A DNA stretch of 64,000 nt from Polynucleobacter sp. MWH-Aus1W21 (GTDB lineage Bacteria > Pseudomonadota > Gammaproteobacteria > Burkholderiales > Burkholderiaceae): contig NZ_CP061287.1 of the NCBI RefSeq assembly GCF_018687275.1, positions 434,001-498,000 of the forward strand. Direction: 5' to 3'. The notes beneath the pieces are model-generated. The model was not told the origin of the DNA. It worked only from the letters and a program-made list of their open reading frames with translations, and did not search any database. Below, in pieces: positions 53,077-62,360 of the stretch. The translations under genes and the position numbers were made by a program. Each line of letters begins with the position of its first letter. Position 1 is the first letter of the stretch.

Positions 53077-53095
53077 CTGTGAAGAAATCTCACAG
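53077..53095 (+). promoter_or_regulatory. Perfect dyad over the uvrB ribosome site
   Basis: CTGTGA-N7-TCACAG is a perfect 6-bp dyad ending 5 bases before the uvrB ATG, touching the AGG ribosome site. It superficially recalls a LexA box, but CTGT and ACAG are separated by 11 bases, not the 8 of the SOS consensus. As RNA it would form a hairpin near the ribosome site. A TTTGTACAAA palindrome lies at 53062-53071. Confidence 0.4.
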
Positions 53096-53100
53096 GTGAA

Positions 53101-55254
53101 ATGATAGCCGAGATGCCCCCTAAGTTACCCAAAATTGCTCCAAATTCCGAAGTAAAAACGGTAAATAAAAACCCAGCGGCCGATCCTCTGGGTGAGGTTG
53201 GGCATGACCTTGATCCGGCTAAGTTTGTGACCTTTCCAGACTCCCCTTATCAGCTGTATCAGCCGTTTGCTCCTGCTGGCGACCAGCCTCAGGCTATTGA
53301 TGCCCTGGTGGAGGGTATAGAGGATGGATTGACCTTTCAGACGCTTTTAGGGGTTACTGGGTCTGGAAAGACCTTCACTATGGCTAATGTCATAGCAAGA
53401 ACAGGTCGTCCAGCCATCATTTTTGCCCCCAATAAGACCTTAGCCGCCCAGCTCTATAGTGAATTTAGGGAGTTTTTCCCCAAGAATGCGGTTGAGTACT
53501 TTGTCAGCTATTACGACTACTACCAGCCAGAAGCCTACGTGCCTCAGCGCGACTTGTTTATTGAAAAAGACTCTTCAATCAATGAGCATATTGAGCAGAT
53601 GCGTTTGTCTGCAACTAAGAGTCTTTTAGAGCGTCGTGATGTCATCATTGTTGCGACAGTCTCTGCAATCTACGGTATCGGTAATCCTGGTGACTATCAC
53701 AGTATGGTGATGACATTGCGCCCTGGTGACAAGATGAGTCAACGCGATATTTTGATGCGGCTCATTGCTATGCAGTATGACCGTAATGAATTGGATTTCA
53801 AGCGCGGCGTATTCAGAGTACGCGGCGACACGATTGATATTTTCCCTGCTGAACATAATGAGTTGGCAGTGCGCGTTGAGTTGTTTGATGATGTTATCGA
53901 AAGTTTGCAATTCTTCGATCCTCTCACTGGAAAAATTCGTCAGAAGATTCCACGTTTTACGGTTTACCCAAGTTCGCACTACGTTACTCCGCGCGACACT
54001 GTTCTGAAAGCTATTGAAACAATCAAAACAGAATTGCGCACTCGCTTAGATGAGTTTGTTAAAGATGGTAAGTTGGTTGAAGCGCAACGTCTTGAGCAAC
54101 GTACTCGATTTGATTTGGAAATGCTTAATGAATTGGGTTTTTGCAAAGGGATCGAGAACTACTCGCGCCACCTCTCTGGCGCCGCGCCTGGCGAAGCTCC
54201 GCCTACGCTGGTGGACTACCTACCTAATGATGCTTTGATGTTCCTTGATGAAAGCCACGTCTTAATTGGGCAGCTTAATGCAATGTATAACGGCGATAAA
54301 TCTCGTAAACATACCTTGGTGGAATTTGGTTTCCGTTTGCCTTCAGCGATGGATAACCGCCCGCTGAAATTTACCGAGTTTGAAACGAAGATGCGTCAAA
54401 CGATTTTTGTATCTGCAACACCAGCAGATTATGAAAATACCCACCAAGGTCAGGTCGTTGAACAAGTAGCTAGACCAACCGGGTTAGTCGATCCTGAAAT
54501 TGAAGTTTTGCCAGCAAGCACGCAGGTAGATGATTTGCTGGATCAAATTCATGCGCGTGTCAAAGTAGGCGAGCGCGTATTGGTGACTGTATTAACAAAG
54601 CGTATGGCCGAGCAATTAACCGACTATCTTTCGGATAACGGCGTGAAGGTGCGATACGTTCACTCAGATATCGACACAGTGGAGCGTGTCGAAATTTTGC
54701 GCGACTTGCGTTTAGGTGTCTTCGATGTGTTGGTTGGTATTAATTTATTACGCGAAGGTTTGGATATTCCCGAGGTTTCATTGGTTGCGATTTTGGATGC
54801 CGATAAAGAGGGCTTCTTGCGTTCCGAGCGCAGCTTGATTCAGACGATTGGCCGTGCGGCTCGTAACGTTCGTGGCAAAGCGATTTTGTATGCCGATCGG
54901 ATTACCGACTCCATGAAGCGCGCCATGGGGGAGACCGAAAGACGCCGTACCAAACAGATTGCTTTTAATAAGCTTCATGGCATTGAGCCCAAAGGGGTTC
55001 AAAAGCGCATTAAGGACATTATTGATGGCGTCTATGACGTCAAAGAGAAGCGTCAGGAGATGCAGGTTGAGCAGGAGCGGGCTCGCTATGAAGATATGGG
55101 CGAGAAGGACCTGGCAGCCGAAATTAAGCGTCTAGAGAAGCAAATGAACGCCGAGGCCAAGAATTTGGAGTTTGAGAAGGCTGCTAGCACTCGAGATAGG
55201 CTCACCAAGGTCAAAGAAATGGCCTTTGGGGCTCGCTCTAGGGACTCAGTCTGA
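53101..55254 (+). CDS. uvrB: Excinuclease ABC subunit B
   Basis: Damage-verification helicase of nucleotide excision repair, 717 residues against about 670 in E. coli; the first 45 residues are a non-conserved extension. Walker A GVTGSGKT (84-91), the beta-hairpin YYDYYQPEAYVP that inserts between strands, DESHV, the SATP segment, QTIGRAARN and a C-terminal UVR domain (LEKQMNAEAKNLEFEKAA) are all present. A second in-frame ATG lies 12 bases downstream, so the exact start is open. Confidence 0.96.
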   Translation: MIAEMPPKLPKIAPNSEVKTVNKNPAADPLGEVGHDLDPAKFVTFPDSPYQLYQPFAPAGDQPQAIDALVEGIEDGLTFQTLLGVTGSGKTFTMANVIARTGRPAIIFAPNKTLAAQLYSEFREFFPKNAVEYFVSYYDYYQPEAYVPQRDLFIEKDSSINEHIEQMRLSATKSLLERRDVIIVATVSAIYGIGNPGDYHSMVMTLRPGDKMSQRDILMRLIAMQYDRNELDFKRGVFRVRGDTIDIFPAEHNELAVRVELFDDVIESLQFFDPLTGKIRQKIPRFTVYPSSHYVTPRDTVLKAIETIKTELRTRLDEFVKDGKLVEAQRLEQRTRFDLEMLNELGFCKGIENYSRHLSGAAPGEAPPTLVDYLPNDALMFLDESHVLIGQLNAMYNGDKSRKHTLVEFGFRLPSAMDNRPLKFTEFETKMRQTIFVSATPADYENTHQGQVVEQVARPTGLVDPEIEVLPASTQVDDLLDQIHARVKVGERVLVTVLTKRMAEQLTDYLSDNGVKVRYVHSDIDTVERVEILRDLRLGVFDVLVGINLLREGLDIPEVSLVAILDADKEGFLRSERSLIQTIGRAARNVRGKAILYADRITDSMKRAMGETERRRTKQIAFNKLHGIEPKGVQKRIKDIIDGVYDVKEKRQEMQVEQERARYEDMGEKDLAAEIKRLEKQMNAEAKNLEFEKAASTRDRLTKVKEMAFGARSRDSV

Positions 55255-55330
55255 GGATTCACCCCGCAATTCCTCGCTTGTAAGAGGGATTTTTGGGATA
55301 ATTCCCGAGCAGATTGCTAGGGATTATGTT

Positions 55331-55355
55331 AAAGTTGAGCGGAATGGTCGGGTAT
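55331..55355 (+). promoter_or_regulatory. Candidate type 1 IscR binding site upstream of iscR
   Basis: Read on the minus strand, this 25-base site begins ATACCCGACC and agrees with the type 1 IscR consensus (ATASYYGACT...AGTCRRSTAT) at 20 of 25 positions by eye. It lies 51 bases before the iscR ATG. It fits autorepression of the isc operon by cluster-loaded IscR. Confidence 0.6.
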
Positions 55356-55405
55356 TACCCGCCCGACTGTGAGCTGTCCATAACAATCCATTACCAAGGT
55401 GACAT

Positions 55406-55975
55406 ATGAGACTTACAACTAAAGGTCGTTTTGCAGTAACCGCAATGATTGATTTAGCCCTGCGTGAAACGCATGGTCCTGTAACTTTGGCCGGAATTAG
55501 CCAAAGACAAAAAATATCCCTTTCTTACCTCGAGCAATTGTTCGGCAAATTACGCCGTTTCAATATCGTGGAGAGTACTCGCGGTCCTGGCGGTGGTTAC
55601 ACCCTGGCGCGACCATCTTCCGAGGTGAGCGTTGCTGACATTATTGTTGCTGTTGATGAGCCTCTTGATGCCACTCAATGTGGTGGCAAAGGTAATTGTC
55701 ATAGCGATGAAGAAAATCATGGTCGTTGTATGACACATGATCTTTGGAGCAATCTCAACTCCAAGATGGTTGAGTATCTTAGTTCGGTGAGCTTAAAAGA
55801 TTTGGTTCAGCAACAAGAAGGCCGCGGCGTTGTGATTCAAGATATGCGCCAAAAGAAAATTAAGGTTGAAAGTTCTAAAGCAGATAAGCCTGCTCCAGCG
55901 CTTGCAGCTAAAAAAGATGTTGCCCCTAAATTACCACTAGTGAACTCCGTATTTAACTTGGCGCGACAAAGTTAA
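55406..55975 (+). CDS. iscR: Iron-sulfur cluster regulator IscR
   Basis: Rrf2-family winged-helix repressor of 189 residues that senses [2Fe-2S] status and controls the isc operon. The HTH region includes KISLSYLEQLFGKLRR, then the wing RGPGGGYTLAR. Cluster Cys are 92, 98 and 108, with a following His (CMTH). The third Cys is 9 residues after the second, against 5 in E. coli IscR, owing to a 4-residue insertion. A long Lys/Ala tail follows. First gene of the isc operon, preceded by a candidate IscR site. Confidence 0.95.
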   Translation: MRLTTKGRFAVTAMIDLALRETHGPVTLAGISQRQKISLSYLEQLFGKLRRFNIVESTRGPGGGYTLARPSSEVSVADIIVAVDEPLDATQCGGKGNCHSDEENHGRCMTHDLWSNLNSKMVEYLSSVSLKDLVQQQEGRGVVIQDMRQKKIKVESSKADKPAPALAAKKDVAPKLPLVNSVFNLARQS

Positions 55976-56004
55976 CAACAGTATTACCTATAGATAAATA
56001 AACC

Positions 56005-57264
56005 ATGAACGCACCAAAAGACCTTCCACAACAACCGGTTCCGATGTTTAGTCCTAAGCACTTTCCGGTATATATGGATTATTCAGCTACTACGCCGATT
56101 GATCCACTTGTGGTCGACAAAATGTTGCCTTATCTGCGCGAGCAGTTTGGCAATGCTGCTTCACGGAGTCATGCATATGGCTGGGCTGCAGAAGAAGCGG
56201 TTGAATGGGCGCGTTCAGAGGTTGCACTCTTAGTTCATGCTGATCCAAGAGAAATTGTATTTACCAGTGGTGCCACTGAAAGTATTAATTTGGCATTAAA
56301 AGGTGCTGCACATTTTTACAAAGATCGTGGCAATCACATCATTACTGTAAAGACTGAGCACAAGGCTACTTTAGATACTTGTCGCGAATTAGAGCGCGAA
56401 GGTTTTGAAGTGACTTACTTGGATGTAATGCCGAACGGTTTGATTGATTTTGCCCAACTAGAAGCTGCAATGAAGCCAGGCACGATTTTGGCTTCAGTGA
56501 TGTATGTGAATAATGAAATCGGTGTTGTTCAAGACATTCCTGCGATTGGTGAGTTGTGTCGTTCACGTGGCGTCATTTTCCATGTGGACGCGGCGCAAGC
56601 AACAGGCAAAGTAGAAATTGATTTAGAGAAGACCAAGGTTGATTTAATGAGCTTCTCTGCTCATAAGACTTATGGCCCTAAAGGTATTGGCGCTTTGTTT
56701 GTTCGCCGCAAACCCCGCATTCGTATTGAAGCCCAGATTCATGGTGGTGGTCATGAGCGCGGTATGCGTTCTGGCACCCTAGCTGTTCACCAGATCGTAG
56801 GCATGGGTGAGGCTTTCCGTATTGCCCGCATTGATATGGCCCAAGAAAACAAGCGTATCCGTGCCTTGCGCGATCGTTTATTGAATGGTTTGAAAGATAT
56901 CGAAGAGGTCTATGTCAATGGTGACATGGACAATCGAGTGCCCCATAACCTGAACATTAGCTTTAATTATGTTGAGGGTGAGTCCATGTTGATGGCTCTG
57001 AAGGATTTGGCTATTTCATCTGGTTCAGCATGTACTTCAGCTTCTTTAGAGCCTTCTTATGTATTGCGCGCTCTTGGTCGCAATGATGAATTAGCTCATA
57101 GCTCTATTCGCTTTACCTTGGGTCGCTTTACAACCGAAGAAGAGGTGGATTTCACTATTAAGTTGGTGAAAGAAAAGATTGCCAAGTTGCGTGAGCTATC
57201 ACCGCTCTGGGAAATGTACAAAGATGGAATCGATCTGAGCACGATTCAATGGGCTGCACACTAA
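56005..57264 (+). CDS. iscS: Cysteine desulfurase IscS
   Basis: PLP enzyme of 419 residues that draws sulfur from cysteine for Fe-S clusters and tRNA thiolation. PLP Lys221 lies in SAHKTYGPKG; Cys343 in GSACTSAS carries the persulfide. The protein is about 15 residues longer than E. coli IscS, owing to a Pro/Gln-rich N-terminal extension before PVYMDYSATTP; a shorter start is possible but none has a better ribosome site. It lies 29 bases after iscR. Confidence 0.96.
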   Translation: MNAPKDLPQQPVPMFSPKHFPVYMDYSATTPIDPLVVDKMLPYLREQFGNAASRSHAYGWAAEEAVEWARSEVALLVHADPREIVFTSGATESINLALKGAAHFYKDRGNHIITVKTEHKATLDTCRELEREGFEVTYLDVMPNGLIDFAQLEAAMKPGTILASVMYVNNEIGVVQDIPAIGELCRSRGVIFHVDAAQATGKVEIDLEKTKVDLMSFSAHKTYGPKGIGALFVRRKPRIRIEAQIHGGGHERGMRSGTLAVHQIVGMGEAFRIARIDMAQENKRIRALRDRLLNGLKDIEEVYVNGDMDNRVPHNLNISFNYVEGESMLMALKDLAISSGSACTSASLEPSYVLRALGRNDELAHSSIRFTLGRFTTEEEVDFTIKLVKEKIAKLRELSPLWEMYKDGIDLSTIQWAAH

Positions 57265-57302
57265 AAGAAATATAAAGATAAAGAAATTAAAGAGGAAATA
57301 CC

Positions 57303-57689
57303 ATGGCATACAGCGAAAAGGTCATTGACCACTACGAAAATCCCCGTAACGTTGGCTCATTCGAAAAGGGCGATGACAGTGTAGGCACCGGCATGGTTGG
57401 CGCGCCAGCTTGCGGCGACGTAATGAAGTTGCAGATCCGGGTTAATGATCAGGGCGTGATTGAAGATGCGAAGTTCAAGACGTATGGCTGTGGCTCTGCG
57501 ATTGCCTCATCCTCATTGGTGACCGAGTGGGTGAAGGGTAAGACTTTGGATCAAGCGCTTGAGATTAAGAATTCACTCATCGCCGAAGAATTGGCATTGC
57601 CGCCAGTAAAAATTCACTGCTCTATCTTGGCTGAAGATGCTATCAAGGCCGCAGTAGCAGATTACAAAGAAAAGCATCCAGCGAAATAA
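57303..57689 (+). CDS. iscU: Fe-S cluster scaffold IscU
   Basis: Scaffold protein of 128 residues on which [2Fe-2S] clusters are built. The three ligands Cys37, Cys63 and Cys106 are in the usual places, and LPPVK (99-103) is the HscA recognition motif. GAGG ribosome site. It lies between iscS and iscA. Confidence 0.97.
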   Translation: MAYSEKVIDHYENPRNVGSFEKGDDSVGTGMVGAPACGDVMKLQIRVNDQGVIEDAKFKTYGCGSAIASSSLVTEWVKGKTLDQALEIKNSLIAEELALPPVKIHCSILAEDAIKAAVADYKEKHPAK

Positions 57690-57701
57690 GCAGGCATAAC
57701 T

Positions 57702-58025
57702 ATGGCAATCACCTTAACCGACAAAGCAGCTGCACACGTTAACCGCAATTTAGAAAAGCGCGGTAAAGGTTGTGGCTTGCGCCTAGGTGTTCGTACAACA
57801 GGCTGCTCTGGCTTGGCATATCAACTCGAGTATGTTGATGAGCCCGCTGCTGAGGATCAAGTATTTGAGTCCAACGGTATTAAGGTATTTGTAGATCCAA
57901 AAAGTCTGGCTTACTTAGATGGTACAGAGTTAGATTTTGTACGTGAGGGTTTGAACGAAGGCTTTAAGTTTCAAAATCCAAACGTAAAAGACGAGTGCGG
58001 TTGTGGCGAATCCTTCCGCGTCTGA
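57702..58025 (+). CDS. iscA: Fe-S cluster assembly protein IscA
   Basis: A-type carrier of 107 residues with the three conserved Cys: Cys35 (TTGCSG), Cys99 and Cys101 (ECGCGESF). It passes clusters to apo-proteins. Its 3' end overlaps hscB by 23 bases. Confidence 0.96.
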   Translation: MAITLTDKAAAHVNRNLEKRGKGCGLRLGVRTTGCSGLAYQLEYVDEPAAEDQVFESNGIKVFVDPKSLAYLDGTELDFVREGLNEGFKFQNPNVKDECGCGESFRV

Positions 58026-58530
58026 CGATTACTTTCGTTTCTTTGGATTAAATCAGCAATTCATAATTGATTTGCCTGCTCTAGATCAGGCATACCTAGC
58101 GATTCAGAAGGAAGTACATCCCGATCGCCATGCTCGCGGTAGTGATTCAGAGCAACGCATTGCTATGCAAATGGCCACCTTGGCGAATACCGCCTTTCAG
58201 ACCCTTAAGAATCCGATTCAACGCGGCTTATATATTTGCCAACTTCACGGGGTTGATGCCAAACTAGAAACCAATACCGCGATGCCCGCTGCTTTTCTCA
58301 TGAAGCAAATGGAATGGCGCGAGAATTTGGATGATCAGTCAGAAGATTTGCCTGCACTTGAAGCCTTGATGGCAGAAGTGGAGCAATCAAAAGCTGAGAC
58401 CCTTGCTGAAATTACCCAGGCAATCGACGACGCCAAAAATTATCAGCGTGCAGCTGAGTTGCTGCGTGGTCTATTGTTTATTGATAAGTTTGCAGTTGAG
58501 CTGGATGACAGCATTGCAGCCCTGATATAG
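58003..58530 (+). CDS. hscB: Co-chaperone HscB
   Basis: J-domain protein of 175 residues that brings IscU to HscA. HPD motif His39-Pro40-Asp41 (EVHPDRHA), then a helical IscU-binding domain (about 90-175). Start is GTG inside iscA, giving the family N terminus SDDYFRFFGL soon after. The overlap points to translational coupling. Confidence 0.94.
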   Translation: MANPSASDDYFRFFGLNQQFIIDLPALDQAYLAIQKEVHPDRHARGSDSEQRIAMQMATLANTAFQTLKNPIQRGLYICQLHGVDAKLETNTAMPAAFLMKQMEWRENLDDQSEDLPALEALMAEVEQSKAETLAEITQAIDDAKNYQRAAELLRGLLFIDKFAVELDDSIAALI

Positions 58531-58557
58531 GCGCTCACAAGCTAAAATCTACCTCTT

Positions 58558-60423
58558 ATGGCTTTATTACAAATCTCAGAACCCGGTAAATCTTTAGCGC
58601 CACATCAGCGGCGTATTGCTGTTGGTATTGATTTGGGAACCACTAATTCTTTGGTGGCCATTGTGCGCGATGCATTGCCTAAGGTGTTGCCCGATGCGCA
58701 GGGTCGCGAACTACTTCCATCTGTCATTCGTTATCTGCCTAATGGTAGGACTCAGGCTGGATTTGAGGCGCTCGAGAGTGTTGTGCTTGATCCAAAGAAT
58801 ACGATTGTTTCAGTGAAGCGTTTTATGGGCAGAGGCTTGCTTGATGTCGAGCATATTGAAAGTGCTCCATATGACTTTGTTGATCAACCTGGAATGCTCA
58901 AGTTAAGAACAGTAGCTGGCGATAAAAGCCCTATTGAAGTTTCTGCAGAAATCCTGGCACGCTTACGTCAGCTAGCAGAAGACTCTGTTAATGATGAAAT
59001 TGTCGGCGCTGTCATTACAGTTCCCGCATACTTTGATGATGCGCAACGTCAAGCAACGAAAGATGCTGCGAAATTAGCTGGTATTGAAGTCCTCCGTTTA
59101 TTGAATGAGCCAACTGCTGCTGCAATTGCTTATGGGTTGGATAATGCCTCGGAAGGAGTATACGCCGTTTACGACTTGGGTGGTGGCACCTTTGATATTT
59201 CTATACTGCGTATGAGCAGGGGAGTATTTGAGGTCCTGTCTACTGGTGGTGACTCAGCCTTAGGTGGCGATGACTTCGATCATCGCTTGTATTGCTGGGT
59301 GATTGAGCAAGCCAAGCTTCCGCCGCTATCGATTCATGATCATGCAACACTCTTGCAAGCTTGTAAGCACGCTAAAGAACAGTTGAGTCACAACCCTCTG
59401 GCGCGCGTTCACGAAACGCTTGCCGATGGCACGGTAGTTAACGTTGGCATTAGCCAGGCTCAATTTTTTGAGATCGCCCAGAATCTAGTGACTAAGACCT
59501 TGATGGCTTGTAAAAAAGCACTGCGTGATGCCGGTCTCAAGGCTGAAGACGTTAAAGGCGTGGTCATGGTTGGCGGCTCAACTCGTATGCCAAACGTACA
59601 ACGTGCTGTTGGAGAGTTATTTGGTACACAACCATTAAACAATCTCAATCCCGATCAAGTCGTTGCATTGGGCGCGGCGATGCAGGCTGACCTACTAGCT
59701 GGTAATCAGAGTAAAGACGATGAATGGCTTTTATTAGATGTCATTCCACTTTCTCTTGGCGTTGAAACCATGGGCGGCTTGGTGGAAAAAATTATTCCTC
59801 GCAATACACCGATTCCGGTTGCTAGAGCGCAAGATTTCACGACCTTTAAAGATGGCCAGACTGCTTTGGCTATTCAGGTGGTACAGGGTGAGCGTGAGTT
59901 AGCTCAAGACTGTCGTTCACTAGGTAAGTTTGAGTTGCGTGGCATACCTGCCATGGCTGCAGGCGCAGCACGTATTCGAGTGACCTTTCAGGTCGATGCG
60001 GACGGCCTTCTGTCTGTTAGTGCAACTGAGCAGGGTTCTGGGGTTAAGGCATCGATTGATATCAAGCCTTCTTATGGCTTAACTGATGCAGAGATTACGC
60101 GCATGCTGCAGGATGGTTTCGCCTCAGCTAAAGAGGATTTGCTCTCAAGATCCTTGCGCGAAGAGCAGGTTAATGCCCAGCGATTACTTGATGCAGTACA
60201 AACAGCTCTCGATAGTGATCGCAATCTACTGAATGTAGAAGAGCAGGCAATCATTGATCAAGAGATGGCAGCATTGCAAAAGATACTCAATGAAGAAACA
60301 GATAGCGCAGTAGTTCGTAAAGCGGTTGATCATGCCGCTAAAGCTACTGATGACTTTGCGCAAAAACGTATGAACGCCATCATTCAGAAGGCTTTATCCG
60401 GTAAGAATGTTGCTGAGATTTAA
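58558..60423 (+). CDS. hscA: Hsp70-type chaperone HscA
   Basis: Specialised DnaK homologue of 621 residues that releases clusters from IscU. The ATPase domain has VGIDLGTTNSLVA (about 22-34), YDLGGGTFDIS and VMVGGSTRMP; the substrate domain follows from about 395 (LLDVIPLSLGVETMGG). It is 27 bases after hscB and 51 before fdx. Confidence 0.96.
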   Translation: MALLQISEPGKSLAPHQRRIAVGIDLGTTNSLVAIVRDALPKVLPDAQGRELLPSVIRYLPNGRTQAGFEALESVVLDPKNTIVSVKRFMGRGLLDVEHIESAPYDFVDQPGMLKLRTVAGDKSPIEVSAEILARLRQLAEDSVNDEIVGAVITVPAYFDDAQRQATKDAAKLAGIEVLRLLNEPTAAAIAYGLDNASEGVYAVYDLGGGTFDISILRMSRGVFEVLSTGGDSALGGDDFDHRLYCWVIEQAKLPPLSIHDHATLLQACKHAKEQLSHNPLARVHETLADGTVVNVGISQAQFFEIAQNLVTKTLMACKKALRDAGLKAEDVKGVVMVGGSTRMPNVQRAVGELFGTQPLNNLNPDQVVALGAAMQADLLAGNQSKDDEWLLLDVIPLSLGVETMGGLVEKIIPRNTPIPVARAQDFTTFKDGQTALAIQVVQGERELAQDCRSLGKFELRGIPAMAAGAARIRVTFQVDADGLLSVSATEQGSGVKASIDIKPSYGLTDAEITRMLQDGFASAKEDLLSRSLREEQVNAQRLLDAVQTALDSDRNLLNVEEQAIIDQEMAALQKILNEETDSAVVRKAVDHAAKATDDFAQKRMNAIIQKALSGKNVAEI

Positions 60424-60474
60424 GAAAACAAAAAACCAAAACGAATTCAAACTAAATACAAATAGAAAAGAATC

Positions 60475-60813
60475 ATGACTCAAATCGTTGTACTACCGCA
60501 TAGTGAGTATTGCCCTGAAGGTGCAGTTGTAGAAGTTGCTCCAGGCACTTCGATTTGTGAAGCTTTGCTAGAGAATGACATTCCGATTGAACATGCCTGC
60601 GATATGGTCTGCGCATGTACCACCTGCCACGTCATTGTGAAAGAGGGTTTCCAAAGTCTCAATCCTCCTGATGAGAATGAGGAAGACATGCTTGACCGCG
60701 CCTGGGGTTTAAATCCTCAGTCCCGTTTGTCTTGCCAAGCTATTGTGGCAAAGCAGGATTTAGTAATTGAAATCCCTAAATATTCAATAAATCACGCCAA
60801 AGAGAACCATTAA
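60475..60813 (+). CDS. fdx: ISC-type [2Fe-2S] ferredoxin
   Basis: Electron donor for cluster assembly, 112 residues. Ligands Cys42, Cys48, Cys51 and Cys87 are at the same numbers as in E. coli Fdx (HACDMVCACTTCH, SRLSCQ). Last gene of the isc operon; no iscX follows. Two terminator hairpins lie downstream. Confidence 0.95.
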   Translation: MTQIVVLPHSEYCPEGAVVEVAPGTSICEALLENDIPIEHACDMVCACTTCHVIVKEGFQSLNPPDENEEDMLDRAWGLNPQSRLSCQAIVAKQDLVIEIPKYSINHAKENH

Positions 60814-60932
60814 CGCACCAAAATAAAGCATTAATGCCTGCAATCATGCATATGACACAAAGCAGAAGTTTCTAGAGGATTAGTATGAATTCGTAGTTCA
60901 TTCTTTAGGTAGTACCTCCAAAAAAATCTTTT

Positions 60933-60962
60933 AAGCCATCCTTCGGGGTGGCTTTTCTTTTT
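60933..60962 (+). terminator. Rho-independent terminator of the isc operon
   Basis: AAGCCATCC, tetraloop TTCG and GGGTGGCTT form a 9-bp stem with one mismatch (60933-60954), followed by TTCTTTTT. It lies 120 bases past the fdx stop; the gap between holds no gene that I can see. Confidence 0.85.
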
Positions 60963-60970
60963 GGTAAATG

Positions 60971-60997
60971 AAAAAGCCCCGCATTGCGAGGCTTTTT
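60971..60997. terminator. Bidirectional terminator between fdx and cysN
   Basis: AAAAAGCC (60971-60978) pairs with GGCTTTTT (60990-60997), with an inner CGC/GCG pair. A-rich and T-rich flanks on both sides let it serve cysN on the minus strand and act as a backup for the isc operon on the plus strand. Confidence 0.8.
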
Positions 60998-61016
60998 AAA
61001 TACGAGGCAACAATGC

Positions 61017-62360
61017 TTACTGCGCTACGGCCTCACGAATCATACCTGCAGCAACCGTATGGTTTGTAGCTTCATCGATCAAGATAAAGGCACCAGTACG
61101 CTGGGATTGATCAAACAAGTCCGCAACGATTGGTTTTTGCAGCATGAAATCAACTCGACCAATCTCATTGGTGGATAGTGCGTGGACATCACTAGCTTGA
61201 GACAAGGTTTGAACATCTAAAACTTGTTGAATGTTCTTCACTTTTGCACCAACGGTATTGGTGGTGTGTCGCAAAGCATATTTACGACTCAATGAGAGTG
61301 GTTCGCTATCTAACCAGCATAAATCAGCAGAAAGTTGCTTGCTTAATACCGGTGGATTGCTATCTTCAACGCTAATAAATAAAGAGCCGCGTGATACATC
61401 AATATCTTCAGATAATTGAATGGCAACTGCTTGACCCGTTTCAGCTGAATCTACGGTATTGCTGCCATTGGTTTGCTTGCTGGTAGAGCGATTACCTAAA
61501 TAAATCTCGGTAACAGTCGCTTCAGACCCGCTTGGCAGAACTTTAATCTTTTGACCCTTACGGATGCTGCCAGACTCAATTTCTCCGAGGTAGCCGCGGA
61601 AATCATCTGAAGCACTGCCGTCTTGACGTGCAACGTACTGCACCGGGAAACGGAGTGCAAGCTTTTCAGACTCGGGGCTGGCGTCTAAACTCTCAAGCCA
61701 CTCTAAAAGGGTAGGGCCTTTGTACCAAGGAGTATGTTTGCTGGCAGTAACGACATTGGCCCCAAGCAATGCGGAGATCGGAATCAATGTTGGCTTAGGT
61801 AAGCCAATCTTTTGGGTGAGATCTTCAATAGATGTCTTGATGGTATTAAATACTTTCTCATCAAACTCATATAAGTCCATCTTATTGACAGCAAATACCA
61901 CATGTCGAAGACCTAATAAATGCACAATCGCTGCGTGACGTTTAGTCTGCGCTAATAAAGTGGCTGGAGTGGTATTGAGATCAACGCGTGTTGCATCAAC
62001 CAAAATGACTGCAACATCAGATTGAGATGCACCAGTCACTAAGTTGCGAGTGTATTGCTCGTGACCTGGAGCGTCAGCAACAATGAACTTACGTTTAGGG
62101 GTAGAGAAATAGCGATAAGCCACATCAATGGTGATGCCTTGCTCACGCTCAGCCTCTAGGCCGTCTGTGAGGAGGGCTAGATCAACGCCTGCATCAGAGG
62201 AGGTAACGCGTGCATGTTTGGTTTTAGAGAGAGACTCTAATTGGTCTACCAAAATAGATTTGGTGTCATAGAGCAAGCGCCCAATCAGGGTACTTTTTCC
62301 ATCATCTACGCTACCAGCAGTAATGAAGCGAACAACGTTTTGATGTTGATTAGTAGTCAT
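61017..62360 (-). CDS. cysN: Sulfate adenylyltransferase large subunit CysN
   Basis: GTPase subunit of ATP sulfurylase, 447 residues. G1 loop GSVDDGKST (16-24), DAPGHEQY and NKMDL are visible, with elongation-factor-like beta domains after. It drives APS formation from sulfate and ATP with CysD. There is no fused CysC (APS kinase) domain. The ATG overlaps the cysD TGA by one base (TGATG read as ATG/TGA). Confidence 0.95.
   Translation of the reverse strand: MTTNQHQNVVRFITAGSVDDGKSTLIGRLLYDTKSILVDQLESLSKTKHARVTSSDAGVDLALLTDGLEAEREQGITIDVAYRYFSTPKRKFIVADAPGHEQYTRNLVTGASQSDVAVILVDATRVDLNTTPATLLAQTKRHAAIVHLLGLRHVVFAVNKMDLYEFDEKVFNTIKTSIEDLTQKIGLPKPTLIPISALLGANVVTASKHTPWYKGPTLLEWLESLDASPESEKLALRFPVQYVARQDGSASDDFRGYLGEIESGSIRKGQKIKVLPSGSEATVTEIYLGNRSTSKQTNGSNTVDSAETGQAVAIQLSEDIDVSRGSLFISVEDSNPPVLSKQLSADLCWLDSEPLSLSRKYALRHTTNTVGAKVKNIQQVLDVQTLSQASDVHALSTNEIGRVDFMLQKPIVADLFDQSQRTGAFILIDEATNHTVAAGMIREAVAQ

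Noticed and set aside
53077..53095. LexA/SOS box before uvrB
   Set aside because: CTGT and ACAG are separated by 11 bases instead of 8, and the central bases do not resemble the AT-rich LexA core.
60814..60932. tRNA or small gene between fdx and its terminator
   Set aside because: No TTCRANY-like arm, acceptor pairing or credible ORF such as iscX was found.
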